A stretch of 64,000 nt of DNA, taken from NCBI RefSeq assembly GCF_902706605.1, contig NZ_CACSLH010000011.1, forward strand, positions 1-64,000. Reading direction: 5' to 3'. Below are positions 21,332-30,547 of the stretch, one piece after another (within the stretch, counting starts at the first letter, position 1; each line of letters begins with the position of its first letter). Source of the stretch: Enterococcus sp. CSURQ0835 (GTDB lineage Bacteria > Bacillota > Bacilli > Lactobacillales > Enterococcaceae). The position numbers were made by a program, and so were the translations under genes. Under the pieces are notes generated by a model. That model searched no databases and was not told the origin of the DNA. It was given only the letters and a program-made list of their open reading frames with translations.

Positions 21332-21373
21332 AGCATAGCTTCATGTCGGGTAAATAATAAAGTTGTTACAAAA
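21332..21373 (-). promoter_or_regulatory. Second WalR-like promoter, upstream copy
   Basis: TTTTGTAACA (21364-21373), again 24 nt, then GCTATGCTAAACTGC with -10 TATGCT (21332-21337). TGTAAC-N5-TATTAT fits the WalR dyad better (first half 6 of 6, second 5 of 6) than the copy at 20950. Sequence after the -10 (ACTGC ... TTGTGT ... GTTAG) is also shared, so the two look duplicated. Confidence 0.55.
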
Positions 21374-21390
21374 TAATGTCATTTCACTTC

Positions 21391-21418
21391 ATAAAAAAAC
21401 AGGAGCTCGCCTCCTGTT
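21391..21418 (-). terminator. Rho-independent terminator overlapping the mreD stop
   Basis: AACAGGAG pairs with CTCCTGTT (21411-21418 with 21398-21405) followed by TTTTTTT on the minus strand; the stem includes the mreD stop codon. Confidence 0.88.
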
Positions 21419-21941
21419 AATAAAGTCGTTCTTCGGTTTGCGTAAATAAATGATGGAGCGGATAGATGAAAATGACAAAGATGATCATATTCAGCAATAA
21501 CGTCGGCCCTAAGAAATTCGTGATGAAAAAGTTGCTGTCTACCACGGCTAGTTTGAATAAAATCTGGAGCAAGACGGCGCTCAATTCAAAAAATGTCACG
21601 AAGATGATCATGGAAAAAAACAATGTCAGTAAGCTTTGGTGGATCGCGTTATTGAAAAAATAAATCAATGCCACCATCGCCGGCAACACACTGGCGTAAA
21701 TCCCAATCACACCCACGTAATACAGATCAAACAGCAGGCCGATCACGACTGCGGTCAAAATCATAAAGCGTTCGTTCAAGACTTCGGATAAGACGAGGAT
21801 CAGTAAGATGATCAAATGCGCGTTGGCAATGTAATAATTATCGCTCCACTGGCTGACCCACGTTGAAAAATGTGTATCTAACAGTAAAATGACAAAGAGT
21901 AAAAACGGCGCGAACCGTTTCGTGTAGCGTTCAGGAATCAT
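21417..21941 (-). CDS. mreD: Rod shape-determining protein MreD
   Basis: Polytopic membrane partner of MreC in peripheral cell-wall synthesis. 174 residues with about five to six hydrophobic segments and a typical MreD size. Its ATG overlaps the mreC stop by 4 nt (ATGA), so the two are translationally coupled. In ovococci MreCD act with penicillin-binding proteins without MreB; no mreB is seen next to them here. Confidence 0.9.
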   Translation of the reverse strand: MIPERYTKRFAPFLLFVILLLDTHFSTWVSQWSDNYYIANAHLIILLILVLSEVLNERFMILTAVVIGLLFDLYYVGVIGIYASVLPAMVALIYFFNNAIHQSLLTLFFSMIIFVTFFELSAVLLQILFKLAVVDSNFFITNFLGPTLLLNMIIFVIFIYPLHHLFTQTEERLY

Positions 21942-22798
21942 TCGGACGCCTCCACCATTCGTTTTACGATCGTGACCACAGAAAGATCATACATCTGCGC
22001 ATACGGCTTGATGTAGACTTCGCGATCTAAGCCATAGCTAGCTGGTTCGATCTTCGAAATGGTTCCGATCGGTAAGTTCGCAGGCGAATTGCCCCCTAGT
22101 CCCGATGTTTGGACCACATCGCCGGCTTTGATATCTTTGTTTTCAGTGATCTTTGAAGCCACTAAGAGTTGTGATTTACCATCATACTTCGACAACAACC
22201 CAAACGATTCGCCATCTTTTGACGTGATCCGAATCGGAAATTGATCCGTGTCTTTGTTGTTGGTCGTCAAAAGTTCGATCTTCGCTGAATGGGCGTTGAC
22301 CTCGATGACCCGACCGATCAAGCCTTTTTGCGCCATCACCGCCATGTTGGATTTGATACCGTCGCTGCTACCTTTATCAACGATCAAGATATTTTGCCAA
22401 GTATCTGGCGAACGCGTAATGACATTGGCGGTGACTTCTTCATAGCTCGTCAATGTCTGTTTCAATTGAAGTTCTTCTTTTAGCTGCTCGATCTCTTTTT
22501 GCTGGTTCTTATTTTGCAACGTCAGCGCTTCGTATTTATCGAGCTTACGCTTTAATGCCTCGTTCTCATCATACGTGTTGAATAACGCTGTCAGCGATTG
22601 CGAGCTGTGTTTCAAAAGACGGCTCGGAGCTGAAACGACTCGATCGACGACACTGACCGTATCATTGATAGCTGACTGGACGAGGTTCGTGTTTTTTTCT
22701 TTGGCACGGCTCGCTGCGGTGATCGAGATCAACGCGACCGCGATAATAGCTAAAATCAATAAAATAAAAATATTCTTGTTTGGATTAAACTTCTTCAC
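21938..22798 (-). CDS. mreC: Cell shape-determining protein MreC
   Basis: Bitopic scaffold for lateral or peripheral peptidoglycan synthesis. 286 residues: basic N-terminus, one transmembrane helix (about 10-27), a coiled coil (about 65-110) and the beta-barrel MreC domain (VITRSPDTW, VDKGSSDGI, NMAVMAQKGLIGRV, TSGLGG...LPIG). Starts with GTG behind GAGGTG. First gene of the mreCD pair; the 190-nt gap upstream holds the thiN terminator and an AT-rich segment likely to contain its promoter. Confidence 0.95.
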   Translation of the reverse strand: MKKFNPNKNIFILLILAIIAVALISITAASRAKEKNTNLVQSAINDTVSVVDRVVSAPSRLLKHSSQSLTALFNTYDENEALKRKLDKYEALTLQNKNQQKEIEQLKEELQLKQTLTSYEEVTANVITRSPDTWQNILIVDKGSSDGIKSNMAVMAQKGLIGRVIEVNAHSAKIELLTTNNKDTDQFPIRITSKDGESFGLLSKYDGKSQLLVASKITENKDIKAGDVVQTSGLGGNSPANLPIGTISKIEPASYGLDREVYIKPYAQMYDLSVVTIVKRMVEASE

Positions 22799-22908
22799 GT
22801 AGGCACCTCGACTAATAATATAATATAAATTCTACCACTAACCCAATGTTTAAAAAAGTGTGAGCCTGCGTTTTTAGATATTTTTAGGTTCTTGTCAGTC
22901 AAACGCGA

Positions 22909-22940
22909 CAAAAAAGAGCGAGACCGCATTCGTCTCACTC
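22909..22940 (-). terminator. Rho-independent terminator of rsgA-rpe-thiN
   Basis: GAGTGAGAC pairs with GTCTCGCTC (22932-22940 with 22916-22924, one mismatch) followed by TTTTTT on the minus strand, about 50 nt past the thiN stop. Confidence 0.88.
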
Positions 22941-22990
22941 CTTACATTTCCAGCAACCGCCTGCCAAACGTCATGGCGGGCACTATTTAT

Positions 22991-23635
22991 TTATGCTCGA
23001 TCTTTACTTTGCACGACTGCGATGATGCCCGCACTAAACGAAATCTCAGCGGTCGGTCCAACAAATTCATTGCTGGCCCAACTAGTCGGCTGCGCCACGT
23101 GCACATGATCCAATGTATATTTGCTTTTTGAAAGTGTCAGATCCGTCACGGGTGTCAAGCAACAATAGCCGAGGTATTTCATCGTTGGGACTTTTTCGAT
23201 CGTGTAGCTTCCCGGCGCTAAATACGTCACGACATTTTGCCGATCTTGTAACGTCAATTGTGCTAGATGTGGTACAAAACGCGGTTCCACCCCTAGCCAA
23301 AGATTTGCCAACAGATGATCCAACCGCCCGCCAGTCGCGCCAATCAAACACACGTCGGCTGTCGGATAACGTTTAAACGTTTCAGCCAACGCCAGTTGTG
23401 TATCAGTATCATCTTTTTCGGGGATCGAAGACAAAACATCCGGGATCGTCGCAAAGACTTTTTCGCGTTCTGAGGCTGACAACGAATCAAAATCTCCCAC
23501 CGCAAAATTCGGTGTGATCCCCCGTGCTAACAAATGCCACGTGCCGCGATCGATCCCGACAAACAAATCGTAATCAGTTGACTCAAACTGCGGCCACAAT
23601 TCTGGACTGCCACCGGCGACAAGTAAGATCTTCAT
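22991..23635 (-). CDS. thiN: Thiamine diphosphokinase
   Basis: Transfers pyrophosphate from ATP to thiamine to make thiamine diphosphate. 214 residues with the family blocks GGSPELWP, VGIDRGTWHLL, AVGDFDSLS, DDTDTQLAL and GATGGRLDHLLAN. Its ATG overlaps the rpe stop by one base (TAATG). The rsgA-rpe-thiN order is conserved in Firmicutes. It complements ThiT at 40.6 kb: imported thiamine is activated by this enzyme. Confidence 0.95.
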   Translation of the reverse strand: MKILLVAGGSPELWPQFESTDYDLFVGIDRGTWHLLARGITPNFAVGDFDSLSASEREKVFATIPDVLSSIPEKDDTDTQLALAETFKRYPTADVCLIGATGGRLDHLLANLWLGVEPRFVPHLAQLTLQDRQNVVTYLAPGSYTIEKVPTMKYLGYCCLTPVTDLTLSKSKYTLDHVHVAQPTSWASNEFVGPTAEISFSAGIIAVVQSKDRA

Positions 23636-24285
23636 TAGCCGATGATCTCACGCAACGCATTGATCCGCTGACCAGGATCTTCTGCGCCATAGATGTATGA
23701 ACCAGCTACGAAGACGTCAGCACCGGCTGCTAAACATTTACCAGCCGTTTGATCGGTCACGCCGCCGTCCACTTCGATCTCATAGTGATAGCCATTTTCT
23801 TTGCGCAATTGATCCAACTCCGCGATTTTTTTGACTGTCTCTTCGATGAACGATTGGCCGCCAAAACCAGGATTGACCGTCATCACTAAAACTTGATCGA
23901 CTTCAGATAAAACGTATTTGACTGCTTCGACTGGTGTTCCAGGATTCAAGACGACGCCGGCTTTGACCCCAGCAGCTTTAGTCATTTGCACTGCGCGATG
24001 GATATGGGGTGTTGCTTCCACATGGGACATGATGATGTCGGCCCCTGCTTTAGCGAAGTCTTCGATATATTTTTCCGGTTCTGCGATCATCAAATGAACA
24101 TCCAACGTCAATTTAGTTACGGGACGCAACGCTGCGACGACACTCGGACCAAACGTAATATTTGGGACGAAATTTCCATCCATCACATCGATGTGGATAT
24201 AATCAGCACCGAGCTCCTCTACTAATTTGACTTCTTCACCTAACCGAGCAAAATCGGCACTTAAAATCGATGGGGCAATTTTCAT
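23635..24285 (-). CDS. rpe: Ribulose-phosphate 3-epimerase
   Basis: Interconverts D-ribulose 5-phosphate and D-xylulose 5-phosphate in the pentose phosphate pathway. 216 residues, a TIM barrel with APSILSADFARLG, HIDVMDGNFVPNITFGP, MTVNPGFGGQSF and EVDGGV. The start at 24285 follows GGAGTAAGGAAATT; upstream codons in the frame to 24393 overlap rsgA and are not used. It can feed Xu5P, also the expected product of the xylulokinase at 58.8 kb. Confidence 0.97.
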   Translation of the reverse strand: MKIAPSILSADFARLGEEVKLVEELGADYIHIDVMDGNFVPNITFGPSVVAALRPVTKLTLDVHLMIAEPEKYIEDFAKAGADIIMSHVEATPHIHRAVQMTKAAGVKAGVVLNPGTPVEAVKYVLSEVDQVLVMTVNPGFGGQSFIEETVKKIAELDQLRKENGYHYEIEVDGGVTDQTAGKCLAAGADVFVAGSYIYGAEDPGQRINALREIIG

Positions 24286-24292
24286 AATTTCC

Positions 24293-25183
24293 TTACTCCT
24301 TTTTCTTTTTATAGATCGGACGACGCTGTTCGATCTCTTGTAAAAACTGCAAATAATTATCATAACGCGATTGCGCGATCTCGCCGGCTTCAACTTCGGC
24401 TTTCACTGCACAGCCGGGTTCTTTAACGTGACGGCACTCACGAAAACGACAGTTGACCGACGCACGCTGAAATTCCGGAAATTCTTTTGGCAACTCCGCG
24501 GCACTGATGTCTAAAAAATCGATCGAACTAAAGCCTGGTGTATCCGCAACTAAGCCGTCAAACAGCGGCAGCAACTCCACGTGTCGCGTCGTATGACGTC
24601 CCCGCCCGAGAGAAGTTGAAATCTCGCCGGTCGCTAAGTTCAACTCCGGCACCAATTCATTTAGTAACGTCGACTTGCCAGCTCCTGATTGACCCATGAA
24701 GACGGTCAACTTGTTGGGAAACAGCGCCGTTAACTTATCTTTTTCTTGACTGCTGACGACGGGATAATCCGCGACGTAAATCGCTCGGATCTGCTTTAAA
24801 ACGTTCTCATCTTTGACCAGATCCGTCTTTGATACATAGATGATCGGATCGATCCCTTTAGCTTCCAAGGTCACTAAAAAACGATCCAGTAAGTTGAAAG
24901 AAAACTGCGGCTCCACTAAACTCGCCACGATCACCCCTTGATCCACATTGGCAACTGGCGGCCGGACTAATTCATTTTTCCGCGGCAATAACTCCAGCAC
25001 ATAGCCATCAGTTGGATTGTCACTGGAAAATACTACGTGATCTCCTACGAGCGGCGTCAATTTCTTCTTGCGAAAATTTCCACGACCTCGCGTCTGATAC
25101 GTTTTTCCATTTGCATAGACATAATAAAAACCACTCAACGCTTTTCGAATCTGTCCTTCGATACGCTTCAACTCCTTTGACAA
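24293..25183 (-). CDS. rsgA: Ribosome small-subunit GTPase RsgA
   Basis: Circularly permuted GTPase that assists late 30S maturation. Order seen: N-terminal OB fold, then G4 (SKTD), G1 (GQSGAGKS), G3 (DTPGFSS) and a C-terminal zinc region Cys-x5-Cys-x-His-x5-Cys pattern (NCRFRECRHVKEPGC). The start is problematic: the first in-frame candidate is TTG at 25183 with no SD, lying only ~12 nt after a TACAAT -10 (25195-25200). AAAGGAG (25172-25178) is in the frame and followed 9 nt later by ATC (25160-25162). First gene of rsgA-rpe-thiN. Confidence 0.93.
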   Translation of the reverse strand: MSKELKRIEGQIRKALSGFYYVYANGKTYQTRGRGNFRKKKLTPLVGDHVVFSSDNPTDGYVLELLPRKNELVRPPVANVDQGVIVASLVEPQFSFNLLDRFLVTLEAKGIDPIIYVSKTDLVKDENVLKQIRAIYVADYPVVSSQEKDKLTALFPNKLTVFMGQSGAGKSTLLNELVPELNLATGEISTSLGRGRHTTRHVELLPLFDGLVADTPGFSSIDFLDISAAELPKEFPEFQRASVNCRFRECRHVKEPGCAVKAEVEAGEIAQSRYDNYLQFLQEIEQRRPIYKKKKE

Positions 25184-25723
25184 ATCTTTTTTTCATTGTA
25201 CCACAAATAATGGTCGGTAGAACCTAAAAGGTGAAGCCGCTACACTAAGGAACCACCCGCACTTCCTTGTTTTGATTTTTTCTGTAAAAACCCCCCTCGT
25301 CCGGCTTGCCGGACAAAGATTTTGCTTTTGTTCGTTTTGGCTTTTCAAAAACGAACGGGTATTATTCTGCCAAGTTGTCTGAGCGATACTTTCGCTCGTG
25401 CGCTTTACCACTTAAACTATCTTTTGCTCAAACAGCTGACTCTCGATTGCGCTCGACTCTATATTAAAAGAGACGAAAAATTTCGGAAAAATCCAACCCC
25501 TGCTAAAAAATAAAAAGCCGATTCACAAATGTATTCAGCCTGTTTTTACCAGCTTGATTCCTTGCGATTTCCAAAACTTCTTTATTTTCGCTTTCGAAAG
25601 AGCAGAAAAAAATGGAAACTTTTTTTGCCTGTTTGGTTCAGTTTTAGCTAAAAGTTTCGTTAATACTAGTGTAGGGCGTCGCGGCACCTCAAAAAAACTT
25701 TTACTAACAAGGAGGAATTTATC
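25184..25723. other. 540-nt intergenic region with several hairpins
   Basis: Lies between divergent rsgA and the DUF1659 gene. No plausible protein gene. Holds a TACAAT -10 for rsgA at its left edge, GTCCGGC-TT-GCCGGAC (25299-25314), TTCGTTTT/AAAACGAA (near 25330-25355), GAGCGA/TCGCTC (near 25380-25397) and a weak minus-strand terminator-like stem (GCTGA/TCGGC plus Ts, near 25510-25540). No known RNA family was recognised. Confidence 0.6.
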
Positions 25724-25930
25724 ATGATCCAACCAATGGGAACCAAATTGCAAGTCCAGCTCGACTTAGTGGACAGCGACAAGAAAAAAGCGGTGAGTTT
25801 TCAAAATGTCGTCCCTGAAGTGACCGAAGAGCAAGCGTTAGTCTTAGCGGAAGTCGTGCAAAACGTGACGGCAAATGTTGCTGATTTGAATTGTGTTGTG
25901 AAGACCGATCAAGTCCGGATCACCAAATAA
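25724..25930 (+). CDS. DUF1659 family protein
   Basis: 68-residue soluble protein with strong SD AAGGAGGAA. Matches the short DUF1659 pattern (LQVQLDLVD...VSFQNVVPEVTEEQALVLAEVV...). Function unknown. In Firmicutes it is usually found next to a DUF2922 gene, as here 13 nt downstream, so the two probably form an operon. Confidence 0.8.
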   Translation: MIQPMGTKLQVQLDLVDSDKKKAVSFQNVVPEVTEEQALVLAEVVQNVTANVADLNCVVKTDQVRITK

Positions 25931-25943
25931 GGAGGAATAAATT

Positions 25944-26156
25944 ATGTTAAAACTAGTCGTAGATTTTAAAAACCAAGCCGGTGACAAAACCCGCATCAGC
26001 TTTTCCGATGCGAAAGCCGGGATGACTGGCTCAGAAGTCAAAGCGGAAATGGAAAAAGTCGTGACGGCTCAAATGTTTGTCAAAGATGAGTTGAACATGT
26101 ATGAAGCTGTCCACAGCGGCAAATACGTGGAAACGATCGAAACGAGTTTGTTTTAA
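25944..26156 (+). CDS. DUF2922 family protein
   Basis: 70-residue soluble protein beginning MLKLVVDFKNQAGDKTRISF, typical of DUF2922, preceded by AAGGAGGAA. Function unknown. The pair has no membrane or signal sequences. A bidirectional terminator follows at 26191. Confidence 0.8.
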   Translation: MLKLVVDFKNQAGDKTRISFSDAKAGMTGSEVKAEMEKVVTAQMFVKDELNMYEAVHSGKYVETIETSLF

Positions 26157-26190
26157 GCATGAATCATTGAAAAAAAGCAATCACTAAAAT

Positions 26191-26230
26191 GAGCACGATT
26201 CAAAGTTGAATTGTCAACTGAATCGTGCTC
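26191..26230. terminator. Bidirectional terminator between DUF2922 and prkC
   Basis: A long stem GAGCACGATTCA/TGAATCGTGCTC continued by AGTTGA/TCAACT inside, with T-rich runs on both sides. It closes convergent transcripts. Confidence 0.88.
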
Positions 26231-26243
26231 GCTTTTGCTTTCA

Positions 26244-28454
26244 TTACTGTACATCCACCGTCGTCTTTTCAGAAATATTTCGGGTCATGACGACTTCGCC
26301 ATTACGCTGGACCTCGATGACACCAGGCTGGTCACTTCTGACAGTGACCGGGATGACCTCGCTGCTGCTAGGATTTTGCAGATCGAGTTGGAAACTGCTG
26401 ACTGGTGTGAAGTTCGGATGCTTCACATCTTTGACTAACACGACGATCGTGTCTGGTTTTTGGCCGTCACCAGTGTAATGAGCCGCCACGGTGACTTCCA
26501 TCGTTTTTTCCGTTGGCGTTGTGGTCGAGGGTGTCGTTGTGCCCGACGTACTTGAGCTAGAAGAACTAGAGCTGCTAGAACTTGGCTCTGGCCCGTTGGA
26601 GATGACGAGTGTGACCTCACCATCTTTTTTCACGGCTGAACCGGCACCGGGACTCGTCCGAATAACTTGACCAGCAGGCACTTCATCGGAATATTCTTTG
26701 TCCGTCGAGACTTTCAGCCCGAGAGCTTTTAGTTGAGCCGTGGCGTCCGCTTCAGTCTTGCCGCGGAAATCTTCCAGGGTGACGTAGTTTGAACCGGTGC
26801 TGGCATATAATGTGATCGTGTCATTTGAAGTCAGTTCTGCTCCAGCACTTGGTGTTTGCCGAATGACAGAACCCGCTGGCACGGTCTCACTGGATTCATC
26901 GACGCGTTTGATCTGTTGTTGCGTGACGCCTGCTTGGATCAAACTCGCCAACGCGTCTTGGTAGCTCATCCCACTGTAATCCCCGACTTCGATCGCCTCG
27001 GGACCATCTGAAACGATAAAGGTCAGCTTGTCCATTTTCGGATCGACTTTTTGATCTTTTTTCGGCTCTTGACTGATGATCTGATCTTCTGGCACCGTAT
27101 CACTCGTTTGCCGTTTGATCGTGATGTGCTTCAAGACAAAACCGAGTTTTTGCAGATCAGCTTGGGCGTCTTCGATTTTTTCACCGGTGTAGTCTTTGAG
27201 CTTCATCTTTTCATTTCCAGTGCTGAGGTACAACGTGATCGTGCGATCTTTTTTGACGAGGCTACCGGCGACTGGTTTAGTTTTGACGACATTGCCTTTT
27301 TTGACTAGCTCACTTGCCATCGATTCGGTTTGGTCGGCAACTTTCAAACCGGCATTTTCCAACGTTTGGCGGGCAGCGACTTCCGTCATATTGTTGACAG
27401 GCGGCACGCTGACTTTAACGGCTTGGCGGGTACGCATAAAAGCAGTCGCACCACCCGCTAATAATAAAAGTGCCAATGCCGCCAGTGCGATGAATAATTT
27501 TTTACGTTTTCCCGTCAAACGACTGGGCGGCTTGACCGGTTCAGTTTTAAAATCCGCTTCTTTTAACGGTGTGATCGCCTTTGTTTCGTCGGTCATCGCA
27601 CTAGGATGCCACGCTTTTTCGTTCAACCGATCCGCATCTAATGCCGTAGCAAGATCCGCCGACATTTCTTCAGCAGTCTTGTAACGATCAGCAGGTTCTT
27701 TAGCCGTCGCGCACAACACGATATTTTCTAACGACTGGGGGACTTTCGGGTCGAACATTTTGACTGAGGGGATCGGCTCTTGAAAATGTTTCAACGCGAT
27801 TGTGACAGCTGACTCGCCATCAAACGGAACTTTCCCCGTCAGCATCTCATATAAAATGATCCCCAGCGCGTACAGATCCGACTGTTTCGTAGCCATGCCA
27901 CCACGAGCTTGTTCCGGTGACATGTAATGGACCGAGCCTAACATCGAATTCGTCTGGGTCAGTGACGTTTCCGACAACGCGATCGCGATCCCAAAATCAG
28001 CGATTTTCACTACCCCGGCTTCATTGATCAAAATATTTTGCGGCTTTAAATCACGGTGGATGATCCCGTGTTCATGGGCCAAACTCACCGCAGATAAGAT
28101 CTGCTGCATGATATCGACAACTTTTTGATATGGCAGTGGGTGATGGGTCTGGATGTAACGCTTCAGATCCATTCCTTTTACGTATTCCATCACTAAGTAT
28201 TGCATCCCATCTTCTTCATCGACATCATACACACTGACGATATTAGGATGGACGAGTTCGGTTGCCGCGAGTGCTTCCCGTTGAAAACGCCGGATCGCTG
28301 TTTGATCATTTTGAAAATCAAACCGCAAGATCTTGATGGCGACATCTCGATCTAAAATCAAGTCATGGGCTAAAAATACATTTGCCATTCCGCCACTGCC
28401 GATACTGGCAATGACTTTATACCGACCGTTGACCAATTTGCCGATCTCGATCAT
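26244..28454 (-). CDS. prkC: Ser/Thr protein kinase with PASTA domains
   Basis: Membrane kinase sensing muropeptides or lipid II and controlling wall homeostasis; in Enterococcus faecalis the homologue IreK supports cephalosporin tolerance. 736 residues: cytoplasmic kinase domain with Lys41, HRDLKPQN (133-140) and DFG (153-155), juxtamembrane Thr/Lys linker, one transmembrane helix (320-340), four PASTA domains (about 352-620), an uninterrupted Ser run, a Thr/Pro linker and a further C-terminal beta-rich segment of ~90 residues. Its ATG overlaps the prpC stop by 4 nt, so phosphatase and kinase are co-translated. Confidence 0.96.
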   Translation of the reverse strand: MIEIGKLVNGRYKVIASIGSGGMANVFLAHDLILDRDVAIKILRFDFQNDQTAIRRFQREALAATELVHPNIVSVYDVDEEDGMQYLVMEYVKGMDLKRYIQTHHPLPYQKVVDIMQQILSAVSLAHEHGIIHRDLKPQNILINEAGVVKIADFGIAIALSETSLTQTNSMLGSVHYMSPEQARGGMATKQSDLYALGIILYEMLTGKVPFDGESAVTIALKHFQEPIPSVKMFDPKVPQSLENIVLCATAKEPADRYKTAEEMSADLATALDADRLNEKAWHPSAMTDETKAITPLKEADFKTEPVKPPSRLTGKRKKLFIALAALALLLLAGGATAFMRTRQAVKVSVPPVNNMTEVAARQTLENAGLKVADQTESMASELVKKGNVVKTKPVAGSLVKKDRTITLYLSTGNEKMKLKDYTGEKIEDAQADLQKLGFVLKHITIKRQTSDTVPEDQIISQEPKKDQKVDPKMDKLTFIVSDGPEAIEVGDYSGMSYQDALASLIQAGVTQQQIKRVDESSETVPAGSVIRQTPSAGAELTSNDTITLYASTGSNYVTLEDFRGKTEADATAQLKALGLKVSTDKEYSDEVPAGQVIRTSPGAGSAVKKDGEVTLVISNGPEPSSSSSSSSSSSTSGTTTPSTTTPTEKTMEVTVAAHYTGDGQKPDTIVVLVKDVKHPNFTPVSSFQLDLQNPSSSEVIPVTVRSDQPGVIEVQRNGEVVMTRNISEKTTVDVQ

Positions 28455-29194
28455 GGAGTGGCCTCCTTTTCAAAGTGGATCAAAAGGACGGTGATATTAT
28501 CGGCACCCCCGGCTTCATTCGCGGCGGTGATCAGACGCTTCGTTTTTTCTTCAATGGAGGCATCACTGGTGACTAAAGCTAAGATCAGCTCCTCACTCAC
28601 CATATTGGTCAGGCCATCAGAACACAATAATAGGTAGTCATTTGCTTGGCAGATGTGCCGGGAAACATCGACTGCGATCGGATTTTGGACACCCACCGAG
28701 CGAGTCAAAATATTTTTTTGCGGGTGGACCGCGGCCATTTCTTCGGTGATCTCACCTGATTTGACCAGCTCATTGACTAATGAATGATCATCTGTCAGTT
28801 GCTGGATCTTACGGTCACGAATCAAATACGCGCGGCTGTCGCCCACATGCGCTAAGACAAAACACTCGTCAAACAAGGCGGCGGTGACGATCGTCGTTCC
28901 CATTCCTTGCATGGCGGGATGCTCTAAGCCTTCGCGATAAATTTTTTCGTTTTCCACTTGGATCTGCTGGCGAAACCACGGTGGGGCATCTTCACAATCA
29001 TTGACCTCAGAGACTTGCCACGCCTCGCCAACACCTTCCACGACCATTTTACTAGCGACATCACCAGCTAAATGTCCGCCCATCCCGTCTGCTAAGATCG
29101 CTAGCCGAGTGCCGGATTGATTAGTAAAGACATTGGCATAGTCTTGGTTCGTATGTCGGCGTTTGCCGATATCAGATTGAAATTGGATCTCCAT
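28451..29194 (-). CDS. prpC: PP2C-family Ser/Thr protein phosphatase
   Basis: Dephosphorylates PrkC targets and the kinase itself (IreP in Enterococcus faecalis). 247 residues with the PPM metal-binding motifs: near-N-terminal [35 protein letters not shown], and DGLTNM plus GGADNITV near the C-terminus. Immediately follows rsmB without a gap. SD GAGGTG precedes the ATG. Confidence 0.96.
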   Translation of the reverse strand: MEIQFQSDIGKRRHTNQDYANVFTNQSGTRLAILADGMGGHLAGDVASKMVVEGVGEAWQVSEVNDCEDAPPWFRQQIQVENEKIYREGLEHPAMQGMGTTIVTAALFDECFVLAHVGDSRAYLIRDRKIQQLTDDHSLVNELVKSGEITEEMAAVHPQKNILTRSVGVQNPIAVDVSRHICQANDYLLLCSDGLTNMVSEELILALVTSDASIEEKTKRLITAANEAGGADNITVLLIHFEKEATP

Positions 29195-30547
29195 TTAATT
29201 CACCTCGATTTTTTCCATGCCGCAAATAAAGAAGCCATCGGTCATAAAGTCTTGCGGATAGATTTTTAACTGATCATCTGTGATCGCTTGAGTAACTTTG
29301 CCTTTTAGCTGCAGCGCTGTTTTTTTGAATTCTGGGTGCCGCGCTAAAAATTCCGCGATGACTTGTTCGTTTTCTTCTGGTGCGACTGTACAAGTACTAT
29401 ATACGAGGCGGCCCTTAGGTTTCAAGGTTTGGGCGCAACTTTCTAAGATCGCCAGCTGGATCTTTGGTAAATTTACAAAATCCCGCGGCTGTTTTTGATA
29501 TTTCAGATCTGGTTTTCGCCGCATCAGTCCCAGACCAGAACAAGGCGCATCCACTAAGATTTTATCAAATGCGTTAGCTGGAAAATGCTCATTGACAGTT
29601 CGTGCATCCATTTTTTCCGTCGTGATCTTATCTGCTACCCGTAAACGCTCCGCATTTTCCGTGATCAGCTTCAACTTGTGCTGATGGATGTCTAAGGCGG
29701 TGATTTTACCAGCATCGCCTAAAAGGGTCGCCATATGAGTGGTCTTGCCACCCGGTGCCGCACACGCATCTAACACTTGATCATCCGGCGCAAGTTCCAT
29801 CGCTTGCGCCACTAGCATCGAGCTTTCATCTTGGATCGTCAAAAGTCCGATCTGATACAGATCACTGCCAGCTAAAAAGCCTTTGTCCGCAACGATCCCA
29901 TATGGTGAGATCTCGCTTGCTCGCGCTTCGATCCCTTCTGTTTTTAATTGTTCGATCGCTTCTTTGCGGGTGATGAACCGCAGATCAACCCGCGCGCTGA
30001 CGTGGCTCGGTTGCAACAGTGACAAGCCGAGTTCCCGCGTTTTTTCCAGCCCTAATTCGTGGATGAATTTTTCCGTCAAAAAGCGCGGCAAACTAATCTC
30101 AGTGGCAAGTCGTTCGATCGGGTCTTCGATCAAATCCAAGCTGGGAACGCCTTTACGTTGGACGTTCCGCAAGACACCGTTGACAAATTTGGCCGTACCG
30201 GGATTGCCACGGAATTTGGCGATCTCAACAGCTTCATTGATGATGGCATGATCTGGCACACGATCTAAAAACTGCATTTGAAACAGTGAGAGCTCCAGTA
30301 ATGTCTCCACCCAGTCCTCGACTTTTTTTGCATTTTTGATGAAAGGTTCCAGTTCATAGCGCAACAATAATTTGCGGCTGATCGTGCCGTAAACCAGTTC
30401 TGTTAGTAGCCCCGCATCTTTTTTGGCGACTTGATTTTTCGTCAGCAGTTCATTTAATAATAAATTTGAATAAGCGCCGCCACGTTTGATTCGTTCGATC
30501 GCTTCTAGTGCAGCAAAGCGCACCGAATGTAATAGTTTTTTCGCCAT
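29195..30547 (-). CDS. rsmB: 16S rRNA m5C967 methyltransferase RsmB
   Basis: SAM-dependent methyltransferase for 16S rRNA cytosine 967 (E. coli numbering). 450 residues: N-terminal NusB-like RNA-binding domain (to ~145), then a Rossmann MTase domain with ACAAPGGKTTHMA, DAPCSGLG (catalytic Cys) and STCTVAPEENE (second Cys). The ATG overlaps the fmt stop by one base. Conserved order def-fmt-rsmB-prpC-prkC. Confidence 0.96.
   Translation of the reverse strand: MAKKLLHSVRFAALEAIERIKRGGAYSNLLLNELLTKNQVAKKDAGLLTELVYGTISRKLLLRYELEPFIKNAKKVEDWVETLLELSLFQMQFLDRVPDHAIINEAVEIAKFRGNPGTAKFVNGVLRNVQRKGVPSLDLIEDPIERLATEISLPRFLTEKFIHELGLEKTRELGLSLLQPSHVSARVDLRFITRKEAIEQLKTEGIEARASEISPYGIVADKGFLAGSDLYQIGLLTIQDESSMLVAQAMELAPDDQVLDACAAPGGKTTHMATLLGDAGKITALDIHQHKLKLITENAERLRVADKITTEKMDARTVNEHFPANAFDKILVDAPCSGLGLMRRKPDLKYQKQPRDFVNLPKIQLAILESCAQTLKPKGRLVYSTCTVAPEENEQVIAEFLARHPEFKKTALQLKGKVTQAITDDQLKIYPQDFMTDGFFICGMEKIEVN

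Noticed and set aside
23082-23351. 89-residue minus-strand open frame overlapping thiN
   Set aside because: Out-of-frame shadow of thiN with no SD.
26570-26590. Simple-sequence Ser codon run in prkC as a phase-variation repeat
   Set aside because: The serine codons are mixed rather than one repeated unit, so slippage is not favoured.
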